Below are positions 56,929 through 64,000 of a stretch of DNA of 64,000 bases, in pieces. Source of the DNA: an uncultured Alphaproteobacteria bacterium (GTDB lineage: Bacteria; Pseudomonadota; Alphaproteobacteria; Rhodobacterales; Rhodobacteraceae); NCBI GenBank assembly GCA_902625475.1, contig CACOBR010000001.1, forward strand, positions 85,587 through 149,586, read 5' to 3'. The position numbers and the translations under genes were made by a program. The notes below the pieces were generated by a model that made no database searches, was not told the origin of the DNA, and worked only from the letters and a program-made list of their open reading frames with translations. Each line of letters starts with the position of its first letter. The stretch's first letter is position 1.

Positions 56929-57329
56929 ATATAATCTTTAGATTTATCCTATTTTATATTAAATATATAAATATATTTTACTTTATGAGCTAGTTTCTAA
57001 AACACTAGGCAGATTCCAAATTTTTTTCTTTTCTCTTTTATCAATGACCTTACTCTGCAATAGAAGCCATTCCTAGCCTTGCTATCAAATTTATTTCCCT
57101 ATAAAACCCTAATTATCTATCGATAATCTAAATGGTTTTGTGGCTGTGACAGAGACAACTTTAAAAATTGAGAGTTTACTTTTTTAACTTAATTTTCTAT
57201 AAAAATAAGAAGTTATCACCGTCACGCTGTCTATTTGTGAAGGATGAAAAATTGGGTGGAAACAGTGAGGGAAAAGAGAGTAGGGATAAGAGATTAGTGA
57301 TTAAAAAACAATGACTTATCATTAAATTA
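56929..57329. other. Gene-free end of the island
   Basis: No ORF with a ribosome site was found. The stretch leads to the attR repeat and would hold any recombinase-binding arm sites on that side. I see no repeat shared with the integrase end. Confidence 0.5.
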
Positions 57330-57349
57330 GAATCCCACCTCCTCCGCCA
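57330..57349 (+). repeat. attR of the 33-kb island
   Basis: GAATCCCACCTCCTCCGCCA is identical to tRNA-Ser positions 24055-24074, in the same orientation, but the rest of the tRNA is missing. It is flanked by unrelated sequence on both sides. Confidence 0.85.
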
Positions 57350-57483
57350 TATATCAGTAATTAAAACAATAATAACAATAACTTAGACATTTTTATATAA
57401 TTCTATCCCCCAGCAAAATTTTGCTAGAGATATATTCTCAGGGTGTTTGTTCTTAATTAAAAAAAGAAAATTTGATTATGATG

Positions 57484-57550
57484 AATAAAGGGTAGGGCAC
57501 CCCAAAAACCATAGCTTATTATTAGCAGGTACTACTGCTCACACATTTTG
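57484..57550 (+). repeat. ~66-bp intergenic repeat, copy 1
   Basis: Begins ATAAAGGGTAGGGCACCCC, then AAAAACCATAGC.TATTATTAGC and ends ACTGCTCACACATTTTG. It matches copies at 59875 and 61641 in the same orientation. It lies 134 bp after attR, in a gene-free stretch (57350-57722) with no other feature. Confidence 0.75.
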
Positions 57551-57722
57551 TTTCATATATATCGAGTGAGTGAATAGATTTATTTCAAAATGATACCAAA
57601 TTCTTGATTATTACCCATTTAAATACCACTTGCCTCTTGTTCATATGATCAAAATAGTCGATTCTTAACAAGTGAAAGTATCATAGTAAGGAAATTAGGT
57701 TTTATTTTATAAATGAACTAGG

Positions 57723-58442
57723 TTATTTCCATTCTATATTGCAAGATGCATCGCCAATACTAAACCCTCCGAGACCTGGTGAAATTTCCTTCTTTTCAGC
57801 GGCCCATCTTTTACCACCAGCCTCCCACCTTTCAAAGGTACACATATATTTATTTCCTTTCAATCGCGAAACATTTACGTTTCTCATTGAATCATTCCGA
57901 GGAACAACATGAGGAACTTTAGGGGATTTATTTGCCTTTAATAAAGCTAAACCACCCATGAGAAAAGCAGCTTTTGCTGTTTTACTAGAGCCCTTTTTAA
58001 CTGAACTTTTTTGTTTAGGGTCTCGCCAACGTATCTTTTCATTTTCTGGGGTAGGATTTCTTTTCTTATGATCTCTATATCTTCCGATTACAGCAAGTAT
58101 GAAACTTAGAGCCAGAGATATAGAAAATAAATTACCCAAGTTTTCTTGGTTAAAAAAAGTATAGTTATCAGTCCTTTTAAAAAATTGATATATAATTACT
58201 ACGAACCATATAAATAAATTCCATATACTAAAGTCTGTGATAAAAGTATTCTGTTTGTTCTCGCCTGCTTGCTGCGTAAAAACTAAGAAAGGCGCAGTTA
58301 GCAAACTCATAGTTATAAGTAATGCAAAATTATCTTCTTTAAAGTAATTATAGGATTCAGTAGAGGCAAAATACCAATAAACTACAATTGCTGAGATAAT
58401 GACGATGTTCCAATAAATATATCTTTTTATAAACCGTATCAT
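57723..58442 (-). CDS. Membrane protein with C-terminal soluble domain
   Basis: 239 residues with four hydrophobic helices (YIYWNIVIISAIVVYWYF, FALLITMSLLTAPFLVFT, two more to about 120), then a basic cytosolic stretch and a C-terminal part ending GLGGFSIGDASCNIEWK. No family recognised. The start ATG is at 58442. It stands alone between the first repeat and a 500-bp gap. Confidence 0.55.
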   Translation of the reverse strand: MIRFIKRYIYWNIVIISAIVVYWYFASTESYNYFKEDNFALLITMSLLTAPFLVFTQQAGENKQNTFITDFSIWNLFIWFVVIIYQFFKRTDNYTFFNQENLGNLFSISLALSFILAVIGRYRDHKKRNPTPENEKIRWRDPKQKSSVKKGSSKTAKAAFLMGGLALLKANKSPKVPHVVPRNDSMRNVNVSRLKGNKYMCTFERWEAGGKRWAAEKKEISPGLGGFSIGDASCNIEWK

Positions 58443-58942
58443 TTAACAAACTTAAACTGTAAGGGTTTGAATTGGAGTAACTAATATTACGATCATTTTT
58501 AAACAAAATCAAATAGTCTCATAAATCACTTCTCGAAAAGTTTAGTTACAGTGGAGAAGTTGAAAACAGTCTTTTCTTTTCAAAAAAAACTACAATAAAA
58601 TATATTTGTTTCAATAAAAAAATAAGGGTTAACAACCTTATTTCAGAATAACACACTAATAAATTCTTTGAAAAACAGTATTCTCGGTATCGATAAATAG
58701 TCACTTTACTAAAATGGATTTAGTTATAAATAGTTTGTACAATTTTTAAATAAAAAAGTTTTATTGAATTAGAAGGGACATGTTTTGAAACCAAATTATG
58801 TATATTCTTTTTTGAAGAGATACGAAGAAAGACAAGAAAAAATTTAATATAGAAATAAAAAACATATGCCGGTGTTTTCTAAGATTTTGGGAGAGTATAA
58901 AAGTTAAATTTTATATTCAAAATAATAAAGACAAATATAGAT
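58443..58942. other. Gene-free stretch
   Basis: I see no ORF with coding character, no RNA gene and no clear repeat in these 500 bases. It contains AT-rich tracts and stop codons in all frames, suggesting decayed sequence plus the promoter of the minus-strand gene before it. Confidence 0.45.
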
Positions 58943-59410
58943 TTAATTAGACAATTCAAAAGGTGATTTAGGTAAAGTAATAATTTTAATATTGGAATAT
59001 CTTTCTTCTATAGTTCCTTTAGAATTTAGACCTTTACCCTTTATAAAATTATCTTCTTCTTTAGTTACTGTCACCATTGGAAAGTCACAAAACTCTTTCC
59101 AAACCTTTTCAATTGATAAACCATTTTGAGCATTTTCCTTTAACCATTCCCAAGTTTGACTTAAAGGTTTTGGATGTTCATTTATAGTTTGGTTGCAATA
59201 AACTTCTATACCTTTAGTTTTTAAAATTTTGTAGGCATTTTCACTTACTCTTTTATTAATTTTTTTTATGGGTTTTGATTGAGCATCTTTTCCTATTGTA
59301 GCGTAATTAGATAATACACGCATAACAAAGGTTACAGCTTGGTCTTTTACATTTTCATGTTTCGCTGCATCTAGTAGAAACTGAATTCGTCTTCTTACTA
59401 CTTCATTCAT
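58943..59410 (-). CDS. Hypothetical protein (155 aa)
   Basis: A helical, charged cytosolic protein (RRIQFLLDAAKHENVKDQAV, PLSQTWEWLKENAQNGLSIE). Its ATG directly follows the stop of the upstream gene (TAAATG), so the two are translationally coupled. No family recognised. Confidence 0.55.
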   Translation of the reverse strand: MNEVVRRRIQFLLDAAKHENVKDQAVTFVMRVLSNYATIGKDAQSKPIKKINKRVSENAYKILKTKGIEVYCNQTINEHPKPLSQTWEWLKENAQNGLSIEKVWKEFCDFPMVTVTKEEDNFIKGKGLNSKGTIEERYSNIKIITLPKSPFELSN

Positions 59411-59635
59411 TTAACATCTCATCAAGAATTTTAATCCAATTTGATAAATGTTCTTCACCGAATTTTCCAAAGTTTCATTGAGTTTGTCAACAATATAAGT
59501 ATGAATAGATCCAATTAAATCACTATCACCGCTTTCTTTAGATTGACTGACTATTCCAGATATTAAATCAGATATTTGACTAATAGATAAATCAAATTCC
59601 CATCCATCTTCAAATTCAATTTCAGTTTCCTCCAT
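59411..59635 (-). CDS. Small acidic hypothetical protein (74 aa)
   Basis: Start chosen at ATG 59635 (the track uses TTG 59647). The product is acidic at its N-terminus (MEETEIEFEDGWEFDLSIS) with amphipathic helices after. It ends exactly at the start of the next gene. Function unknown. Confidence 0.5.
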   Translation of the reverse strand: MEETEIEFEDGWEFDLSISQISDLISGIVSQSKESGDSDLIGSIHTYIVDKLNETLENSVKNIYQIGLKFLMRC

Positions 59636-59650
59636 GTTATCAACCAATTC

Positions 59651-59752
59651 TTAGTCAAAGTTTTCAAGTGCTTCTTCATAATCTTCAGACTTACGATATG
59701 TTTTTAAACATATGTTTAATGCCCTCTTTCCAATCTCATTCCAATTTGCCAT
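59651..59752 (-). CDS. Very small protein (33 aa), too short for the ORF track
   Basis: ATG 59752 to TAA 59651 encodes MANWNEIGKRALNICLKTYR plus an acidic tail (YEEALENFD). It lies 15 bp before the 74-aa gene on the same strand, so it could open this small operon. AGAGATG upstream is a weak ribosome site, so the call is tentative. Confidence 0.35.
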   Translation of the reverse strand: MANWNEIGKRALNICLKTYRKSEDYEEALENFD

Positions 59753-59874
59753 TATTAACATCTCTTTTTAAAATATAGTTTTATGAACTAATTTATTTTT
59801 TATTATTTTCAATCTTCTTTTATTTTTTAATATTTGAGGTTAAATCAAGTAAATTTGTATCATCATTAACTATG

Positions 59875-59941
59875 GATAAAGGGTAGGGTACCCCAAAAAC
59901 CATAGCCTATTATTAGCGAGTGCTACTGCTCACACATTTTG
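59875..59941 (+). repeat. ~66-bp intergenic repeat, copy 2
   Basis: GATAAAGGGTAGGGTACCCC..CATAGCCTATTATTAGC and ACTGCTCACACATTTTG. GGGTACCC is palindromic. It differs from copy 1 at only a few positions. Confidence 0.75.
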
Positions 59942-60011
59942 ATTTGCAGTTATTACATAGTTCAATTTTTTTAAGATCATATATCTGTCTAAATTTAGTG
60001 GATTTTTTTCA

Positions 60012-60707
60012 TTAAATAGAATTATAAAACATTGAGAGTTTTTCCCAGTTGTTCTCCAATGCTGCTTTTCCACCTATAGCTCTTGTTCCTTCAGCTCCTA
60101 CATGTATTGAGCCAACAATCAGTGATTTATCAATTGAAAAAGAAAGTTTGTCTAAGGGAGTTGTAAGAGCAAGTCGTCCTTTTAATCCAAATGCTCTTCT
60201 AATCGAATTAAATGTTAAATTACCTAAGCATATTACAATTTTTGGTGAAATAATTTTTATTTGTGGGATTGCAAATTGCTCTGCTGCTCTCATCATATCT
60301 TTCATGGGTATCCCGGTAGACATATTTCCAGGCTTTATAAATGGGAAAACATCTGTTGCATAAGTTTCAGCAAATGTAATATTAAAATACTTTTTGAGTA
60401 AGTAAAAAAGATTTTTATTTGTAGATAAATTAGGATCATGTCCAAATTTTACCTGTGTCTGATTGACTCCTTTTTTTAGAAATTCCTCTGATGCCCAATC
60501 CTGAAGAATAATCATTATTTTTGCGTCTAAATTGAACGCCGATTTTGAGTAAGGTACTATATAATCATCAAAATCATAAATACCATCGTGAAAATCCCCT
60601 AGCTTAGAGTAGTTTTTTGAATATCCAGAAGCTATACTACCTGCTTTTTCTTGCCTTCTTTCTTTTACTAACGATCGAAGTGCTGAAATTTTGTTAATGG
60701 TATGCAT
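60012..60707 (-). CDS. Uracil-DNA-glycosylase-superfamily-like protein
   Basis: A 231-residue protein. The pattern of a UDG-like fold is visible: AKIMIILQDWASEEFLKKG near residue 60, YATDVFPFIKPGNMSTGIPM, then ISPKIVICLGNLTFNSIRRA (about 155) and a C-terminal VGSIHVGAEGTR in the place of the His-Pro-S loop. The usual active-site GQDPY is changed to LQDWA, and HPSP to HVGAE, so it may act on another base or lack glycosylase activity. It is divergent from the next gene. Assignment is at superfamily level. Confidence 0.55.
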   Translation of the reverse strand: MHTINKISALRSLVKERRQEKAGSIASGYSKNYSKLGDFHDGIYDFDDYIVPYSKSAFNLDAKIMIILQDWASEEFLKKGVNQTQVKFGHDPNLSTNKNLFYLLKKYFNITFAETYATDVFPFIKPGNMSTGIPMKDMMRAAEQFAIPQIKIISPKIVICLGNLTFNSIRRAFGLKGRLALTTPLDKLSFSIDKSLIVGSIHVGAEGTRAIGGKAALENNWEKLSMFYNSI

Positions 60708-60790
60708 CTAATACGGATTATTATGTATTTGAAGGAAAACGAAATTTCTTTACACTATCAAAGTATTTTTTTGTTTCAAGGAAAAACCTT

Positions 60791-61600
60791 ATGGATGATT
60801 CAAACATAGTTAATTTTGAGCATAATGTAATGGCAGTTAGAATTTCCTCCGAAATAATAGAAGAAAGAGGAGATATTTATAGTGCTACCAGATATGCCTG
60901 GAAGGCTTCATTAGATAAGTGTAAGGCTGCACAATATGTATTAGCTGTATCAAAGGGTAAAGTTATTGGCGTATTCAAACCAACTAAATGGTTTCCAAGT
61001 ACTGACAAAGAATTTAAAAAATTTGACTTAGTTAAAGATAGATATGGATTTAAGGGAGAAGTAGCATCTTCTGAGATTCTAGCAATATATTTTGGAAAAT
61101 ATATACCTGATATGATACCTAAGAGAGGTGATGCGCAACCAGTAAGATATTTTAGTCCTGACAAAAATCAGAAAATTTCAAATGATAGTGGGGATCAAAA
61201 AAAATCATCTTTAAAAAGTAACAAAAATGAAATTGATCCCAAGTGGAAATATAATGCTTCTAAGTCTTTAGGTTTTTATTTAAAGGCCATAAGACAAAAC
61301 AATGACTATGATCAAGCTGAGGAATGGTTTAATAATTATATGATTGAACAACTAGAAAATTCTGGTGTTGAAATTGAGTGGAGTTGGAATGCAGATATAC
61401 CTGTTAATGACTTAAGGGATTTTACAGAAAGTTTAGTTGAATGTATAAGAGAATTTAAAGATTTAGAAGAAGATATTATAGGGGCATTCCATACATTCTA
61501 TATTAATGTATTACAAGATTCATATGGTGAAAAAAGTAAAGCTGATGCAAAATCACTTGATAACATTTTAGATTATTGGTGCGAAGTTCAGTTTGACTAA
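60791..61600 (+). CDS. Hypothetical protein with PUA-like N-terminal domain
   Basis: A 269-residue cytosolic protein. The first ~120 residues contain DIYSATRYAWKASLDKCKAA and YVLAVSKGKVIGVFKPTKW, like a recurrent ~100-residue domain I associate with PUA-like folds in accessory proteins. The C-terminal half (150-269) is helical and acidic (EYEWSW-like SGVEIEWSWNADIPVN). It may bind modified nucleic acid; that is inference. It is divergent from the UDG-like gene with an 83-bp gap, and the two may be related in function. Confidence 0.45.
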   Translation: MDDSNIVNFEHNVMAVRISSEIIEERGDIYSATRYAWKASLDKCKAAQYVLAVSKGKVIGVFKPTKWFPSTDKEFKKFDLVKDRYGFKGEVASSEILAIYFGKYIPDMIPKRGDAQPVRYFSPDKNQKISNDSGDQKKSSLKSNKNEIDPKWKYNASKSLGFYLKAIRQNNDYDQAEEWFNNYMIEQLENSGVEIEWSWNADIPVNDLRDFTESLVECIREFKDLEEDIIGAFHTFYINVLQDSYGEKSKADAKSLDNILDYWCEVQFD

Positions 61601-61640
61601 CTAATTGCTTAAAGATTTCATAACTTGTATAGAGCGTGTT

Positions 61641-61706
61641 AGGGGTAGTAGGGTACCCTAAAAACTATAGACTATTATCAGCAAGTACGACTGCTCACAC
61701 ATTTTG
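61641..61706 (+). repeat. ~66-bp intergenic repeat, copy 3
   Basis: AGGGGTAGTAGGGTACCCTAAAAACTATAG..TATTATCAGCAAGTACGACTGCTCACACATTTTG. TAGGGTACCCTA is a perfect 12-bp palindrome. It is more diverged than the other two copies and lies between two genes. Confidence 0.7.
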
Positions 61707-61767
61707 GGTGGAGAAGGTAAGAAATTCTGATCTTTTCAGATTAAGTTTTTTCAGTCATCATTAATTT

Positions 61768-61908
61768 ATGAACCATATTTTTGACTTTATTTTAAATTTT
61801 CCACTTGAGCTTTACGAAGGTATACGATCCTATTTTGTTTTTTGGTTAGAAAGATTTTCTAGTAATAACTGGCTCATTGGCATATTTCTTCTTTTTCCTT
61901 TATTATAG
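61768..61908 (+). CDS. Small membrane protein (46 aa), too short for the ORF track
   Basis: ATG 61768 to TAG 61908 encodes MNHIFDFILNFPLELYEGIR and a hydrophobic C-terminal end (WLIGIFLLFPLL). It lies 14 bp before the next membrane-protein gene in the same direction. There is no strong ribosome site, so the call is tentative. Confidence 0.35.
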   Translation: MNHIFDFILNFPLELYEGIRSYFVFWLERFSSNNWLIGIFLLFPLL

Positions 61909-61922
61909 TTCTTACTTTTATC

Positions 61923-62462
61923 ATGGGTATAACTACAGTGATGATGACCGCTATAGTTTTATTTACTGTATTTTTTTTTATGTTCGGCTATTTTTTTATA
62001 ATAATTTTAGTTGTAGTAGGTATTTATAAATTATTTGGAATTTCAAAAAAACCAAATGATATTCCATTAATAAAAGATGTATTATCATCTATTTCAAAAA
62101 TTTTAAATAAAGTAGAATACTCTGGAGAAGAAGCCTTCAATAGGGTTTATGGTAATGATACAGATATTATTTTAGAAAAAATAGCTTTCTTACATGAAAA
62201 TCGATTAATAAACTTAAAGTTATTTAGTAACGAAGAATACGGTGCCACACATAAATATTTTTATGAAGGTTATAGTAAACAAGAAATGTTAAAAATAATA
62301 TTAGCTAATCCTTATGATACAATGCAAAAAATTCAAAAAAAATATAAAGAAATTCCTTCAAGTCGCAAATCTTTCTATGAGAGAGAGATAGCTAATGGTA
62401 ATTTAGAAAAATGGTTTGAAAACTTAGTTTGCAGTTTTCAAAATAATGATAAAGACAAATAA
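61923..62462 (+). CDS. Membrane-anchored hypothetical protein
   Basis: 179 residues with a long N-terminal membrane region (about 10-40: IVLFTVFFFMFGYFFIIILV) and a cytosolic charged domain with EKIAFLHENRLINLKLF and YDTMQKIQKKYKEIPSSRKS. No family recognised. Possibly translated together with the 46-aa protein upstream. Confidence 0.5.
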   Translation: MGITTVMMTAIVLFTVFFFMFGYFFIIILVVVGIYKLFGISKKPNDIPLIKDVLSSISKILNKVEYSGEEAFNRVYGNDTDIILEKIAFLHENRLINLKLFSNEEYGATHKYFYEGYSKQEMLKIILANPYDTMQKIQKKYKEIPSSRKSFYEREIANGNLEKWFENLVCSFQNNDKDK

Positions 62463-62543
62463 AGAATAATTATAGAATTAAATAATTATAGAATTATCTG
62501 CAAATAAATTTTAATAAGTAGTCTCTTTGATGTTCTACTTTTC

Positions 62544-62744
62544 ATGAACAAACTTTTCAGTCATTATTTATTCATGATCAGAATCTTTTGTATATTAAGT
62601 TGTTTGCTTCTTCCTCCCTATCTTTTCTCAGAAGAAAAGAAATATGGCAGCTTAGAACATAGTGATAAATTGTTCGAGAGCCCAAAGCATCCATATTCAA
62701 AGCACTTACTTGATTTGATGCCAACGATTTTAAATACAAAATAA
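62544..62744 (+). CDS. Signal peptide fused to oligo_HPY tail fragment, likely relic
   Basis: A 66-residue ORF. The first half is a signal peptide (MIRIFCILSCLLLPPYLFS). The second half (LEHSDKLFESPKHPYSKHLL plus DLMP) is like the C-terminal oligo_HPY motif of peptide ABC transporter ATPases such as DppD/OppF, which are cytosolic. Such a join makes little functional sense, so it is probably a rearranged relic, and I would not expect a working product. Confidence 0.45.
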   Translation: MNKLFSHYLFMIRIFCILSCLLLPPYLFSEEKKYGSLEHSDKLFESPKHPYSKHLLDLMPTILNTK

Positions 62745-62887
62745 GTCATACGGATTATGGCTGGGGTGAATTTAAGGTGAAATTTCACCATTTTATGTAT
62801 TTGATACGCTTGATAGAGGGTTCTACCACTTTTCACCAGAAGATTTAGCAAGCTTTATGGCGTTACCATTTCGTTTTTTCTTAAAAT
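62735..62887 (+). pseudogene. Frameshifted gene remnant
   Basis: Two adjoining frames read like protein: KISHTDYGWGEFKVK (from about 62738) and then, in another frame after a perfect palindrome GGTGAAATTTCACC (62776-62789), PFYVFDTLDRGFYHFSPEDL and a short tail ending in TAA (62887). The first frame carries a GWGEF motif seen in YEATS-like domains. Neither frame has a start, so this is a broken piece of an unidentified gene. The remaining bases to 63137 hold nothing I recognise. Confidence 0.3.
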
Positions 62888-63137
62888 AACTGATTACTAC
62901 TCTTACTACCAGCACTACTAACATCCTTATAATTGAGACAAGTATTTAGCACCTTTTGCTTTTTCTTTATTACTTAAATTAACTTAACACCCCTAAGACA
63001 TATCCTTGAGTGTACCCTAAAATCAATAAACTTATTTTGAATTGCTAATACAGGCTGATTAACCCTTGAAAAAAGTTGAGTTATATTTTGTAATTATAGT
63101 TATGTTGTGTTGATGTAGTTATTTAGGATTTTAAATA

Positions 63138-64000
63138 GTGATTAGGCTATTAAAATGGATTTATGATTTTATCAAAGGTTATATAGTTACTACATTTTTT
63201 TTCGCCTTTCTACTGATAATAGGTATTTCAATGTGGGAAGATATTGTAGATATTTTTTATCCTTACAAAGATTTATTTCCAGGAGTAATTTTTGTCTTAC
63301 TTTTTATTAGACTTTTAAATCCTTTTCTTACTAGAGAAAGAGTTTCTAGAGTGAGATTTCCCGAAACTGAACTCTATGAAAAAGGTTTTGCAGATCATTA
63401 TGACAAATATTTAAAAAATAAAGTAAAAAAATTTGAGCTAAATAGAATTGCTGCTCTAAAAAAAGCGAGGTTCAATTTTTTTATCGGTTTGCCCATAGCT
63501 CATTTTGTTCCATGGGGTATTTGGAGTATTAGTGGTTTTTTATATGATATTTTGTATGATATATTATGGGATTGGCCCTATTTTTTAATTGTTTTTTTTG
63601 GACCTTTTGCCTTATTACTTGCTTTTTGGTTAATAGTAATGGGTCCGATTTTTGTCTACAAAGATTCAATCAAAACAAAAATCTTCCCAAACATCTTAAA
63701 TTTTTTAGGAAAGTTTACTTATACTGTTAATCCCAAGAACAAATATGTTAAGCAATATGATTTTATGGGTTTTTTCCCAATATATGACAAGTCAATCAAT
63801 GAAGATAATATTAGAGGTGAGTATAAAAGTGTATACATTGATCTATTTGAGACTGTGCTTGAAAGGGCTAGAAAAAGTAAAAATGGAACATATTATGATA
63901 AAGTGTTTAGGGGAATTATTATAGAATTAACTTTTAATAAGGCCTTAAAAGGAACCACTATAATAAGAAAAGATTCAGGAGTAATAGGAAATTTATTTCA
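63138..64000 (+). CDS. DUF3137-family membrane protein, cut by window edge
   Basis: This frame starts at GTG 63138 and runs open to the end of the window (287 codons), so it is absent from the ORF track. Two membrane helix regions are seen (TTFFFAFLLIIGISMW near residue 20; YFLIVFFGPFALLLAFWLIV near 155). The region after about 215 has the DUF3137 pattern: SVYIDLFETVLERARKS and DKVFRGIIIELTFNKALKGT. These proteins are widespread and uncharacterised. AGGA 9 bp upstream supports the start. C-terminus not visible. Confidence 0.65.
   Translation, partial: MIRLLKWIYDFIKGYIVTTFFFAFLLIIGISMWEDIVDIFYPYKDLFPGVIFVLLFIRLLNPFLTRERVSRVRFPETELYEKGFADHYDKYLKNKVKKFELNRIAALKKARFNFFIGLPIAHFVPWGIWSISGFLYDILYDILWDWPYFLIVFFGPFALLLAFWLIVMGPIFVYKDSIKTKIFPNILNFLGKFTYTVNPKNKYVKQYDFMGFFPIYDKSINEDNIRGEYKSVYIDLFETVLERARKSKNGTYYDKVFRGIIIELTFNKALKGTTIIRKDSGVIGNLF

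Larger units (their letters stand above)
24075..57349. mobile_element. Genomic (defence) island integrated at tRNA-Ser 3' end
   Basis: The segment is bounded by the 20-bp repeat of the tRNA 3' end, with an integrase and an AlpA-like regulator at the tRNA side. Inside are a DISARM-like operon, Vsr, a MerR/VWA/HNH/methyltransferase cassette, a nuclease-helicase fusion and many hypotheticals. No conjugation, replication or phage structural genes were seen, so it would need outside help to move. The first 2 kb (integrase to structured RNA) looks richer in G and C than the cargo, which suggests a mosaic origin. Confidence 0.8.

Noticed and set aside
60049-60363. 104-aa plus-strand ORF opposite the UDG-like gene
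   Set aside because: Antisense shadow; the minus frame has clear protein motifs.
1-64000. CRISPR array or cas genes
   Set aside because: No set of regularly spaced identical short repeats and no cas-like protein was found; the Cas4/RecB-like domain at 46972 belongs to a TM0106 helicase fusion.
57723-64000. Second integrative element after attR
   Set aside because: No integrase or further copy of the tRNA end was seen in this part of the window; the region is more simply a decayed variable zone.

Overview
The window is AT-rich DNA from a Gram-negative bacterium. Lipoproteins, TRAP and TSUP transporters, a type-I-secreted RTX adhesin and an Hfa/curli-like surface cluster together suggest a low-GC marine proteobacterium, most likely an alphaproteobacterium. 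That placement is inferred, since no rRNA or marker gene is present.

Layout. (1) 1-21.7 kb, host backbone: the end of a TRAP permease with a VOC protein and an aromatic-ring-type FAD monooxygenase; a homocysteine S-methyltransferase with a TSUP exporter; a 1.5k-residue DUF4347/cadherin/RTX adhesin with a lipoprotein; a decayed FAD-domain/MoaD chimera; an aldo/keto reductase overlapping a membrane-anchored propeller protein; a six-gene Hfa/curli-like surface operon (14.2-19.7 kb); and a membrane lipase. (2) 21.7-24.07 kb: a small decayed integrated element. It is bounded by a duplicated promoter plus 5' half of tRNA-Ser(TGA) and carries a lipoprotein and an integrase interrupted by a stop codon. 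(3) 24.07-57.35 kb: a ~33 kb genomic island inserted at the 3' end of the same tRNA-Ser gene. A 20-bp copy of the tRNA end at 57330-57349 marks its far end. It starts with a P4-type integrase, an AlpA-like regulator and a GC-richer region that folds like a structured RNA. Next come five small minus-strand genes, two of them with the same ~68-bp leader. The main cargo is a DISARM-like anti-phage operon (cytosine methylase, DrmE-like, NERD-nuclease/helicase, DrmA, DrmB) with a divergent Vsr endonuclease. It is followed by a MerR-like/VWA/59-aa/HNH/methyltransferase cassette, a RecB-like nuclease-helicase fusion, a MORN protein and several exported or membrane proteins. (4) 57.35-64 kb: a patchy region of small hypothetical genes, a UDG-like protein, three copies of a ~66-bp intergenic repeat, gene relics and a DUF3137 gene cut by the window edge.

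How the parts fit. One tRNA-Ser gene has served two integrases at different points: the anticodon region for the small element and the 3' end for the island. The island is a defence island. The methylase would mark self DNA, Vsr would repair the deaminated cytosines this creates, and DrmA/DrmB with the NERD-helicase and DrmE-like protein would act on unmarked DNA. The most likely new biology is the DISARM variant that has a NERD-helicase and no PLD protein, the MerR-VWA-HNH-methyltransferase cassette, and the structured RNA candidate beside the integration module. All family names come from reading the sequence; no database search was possible.
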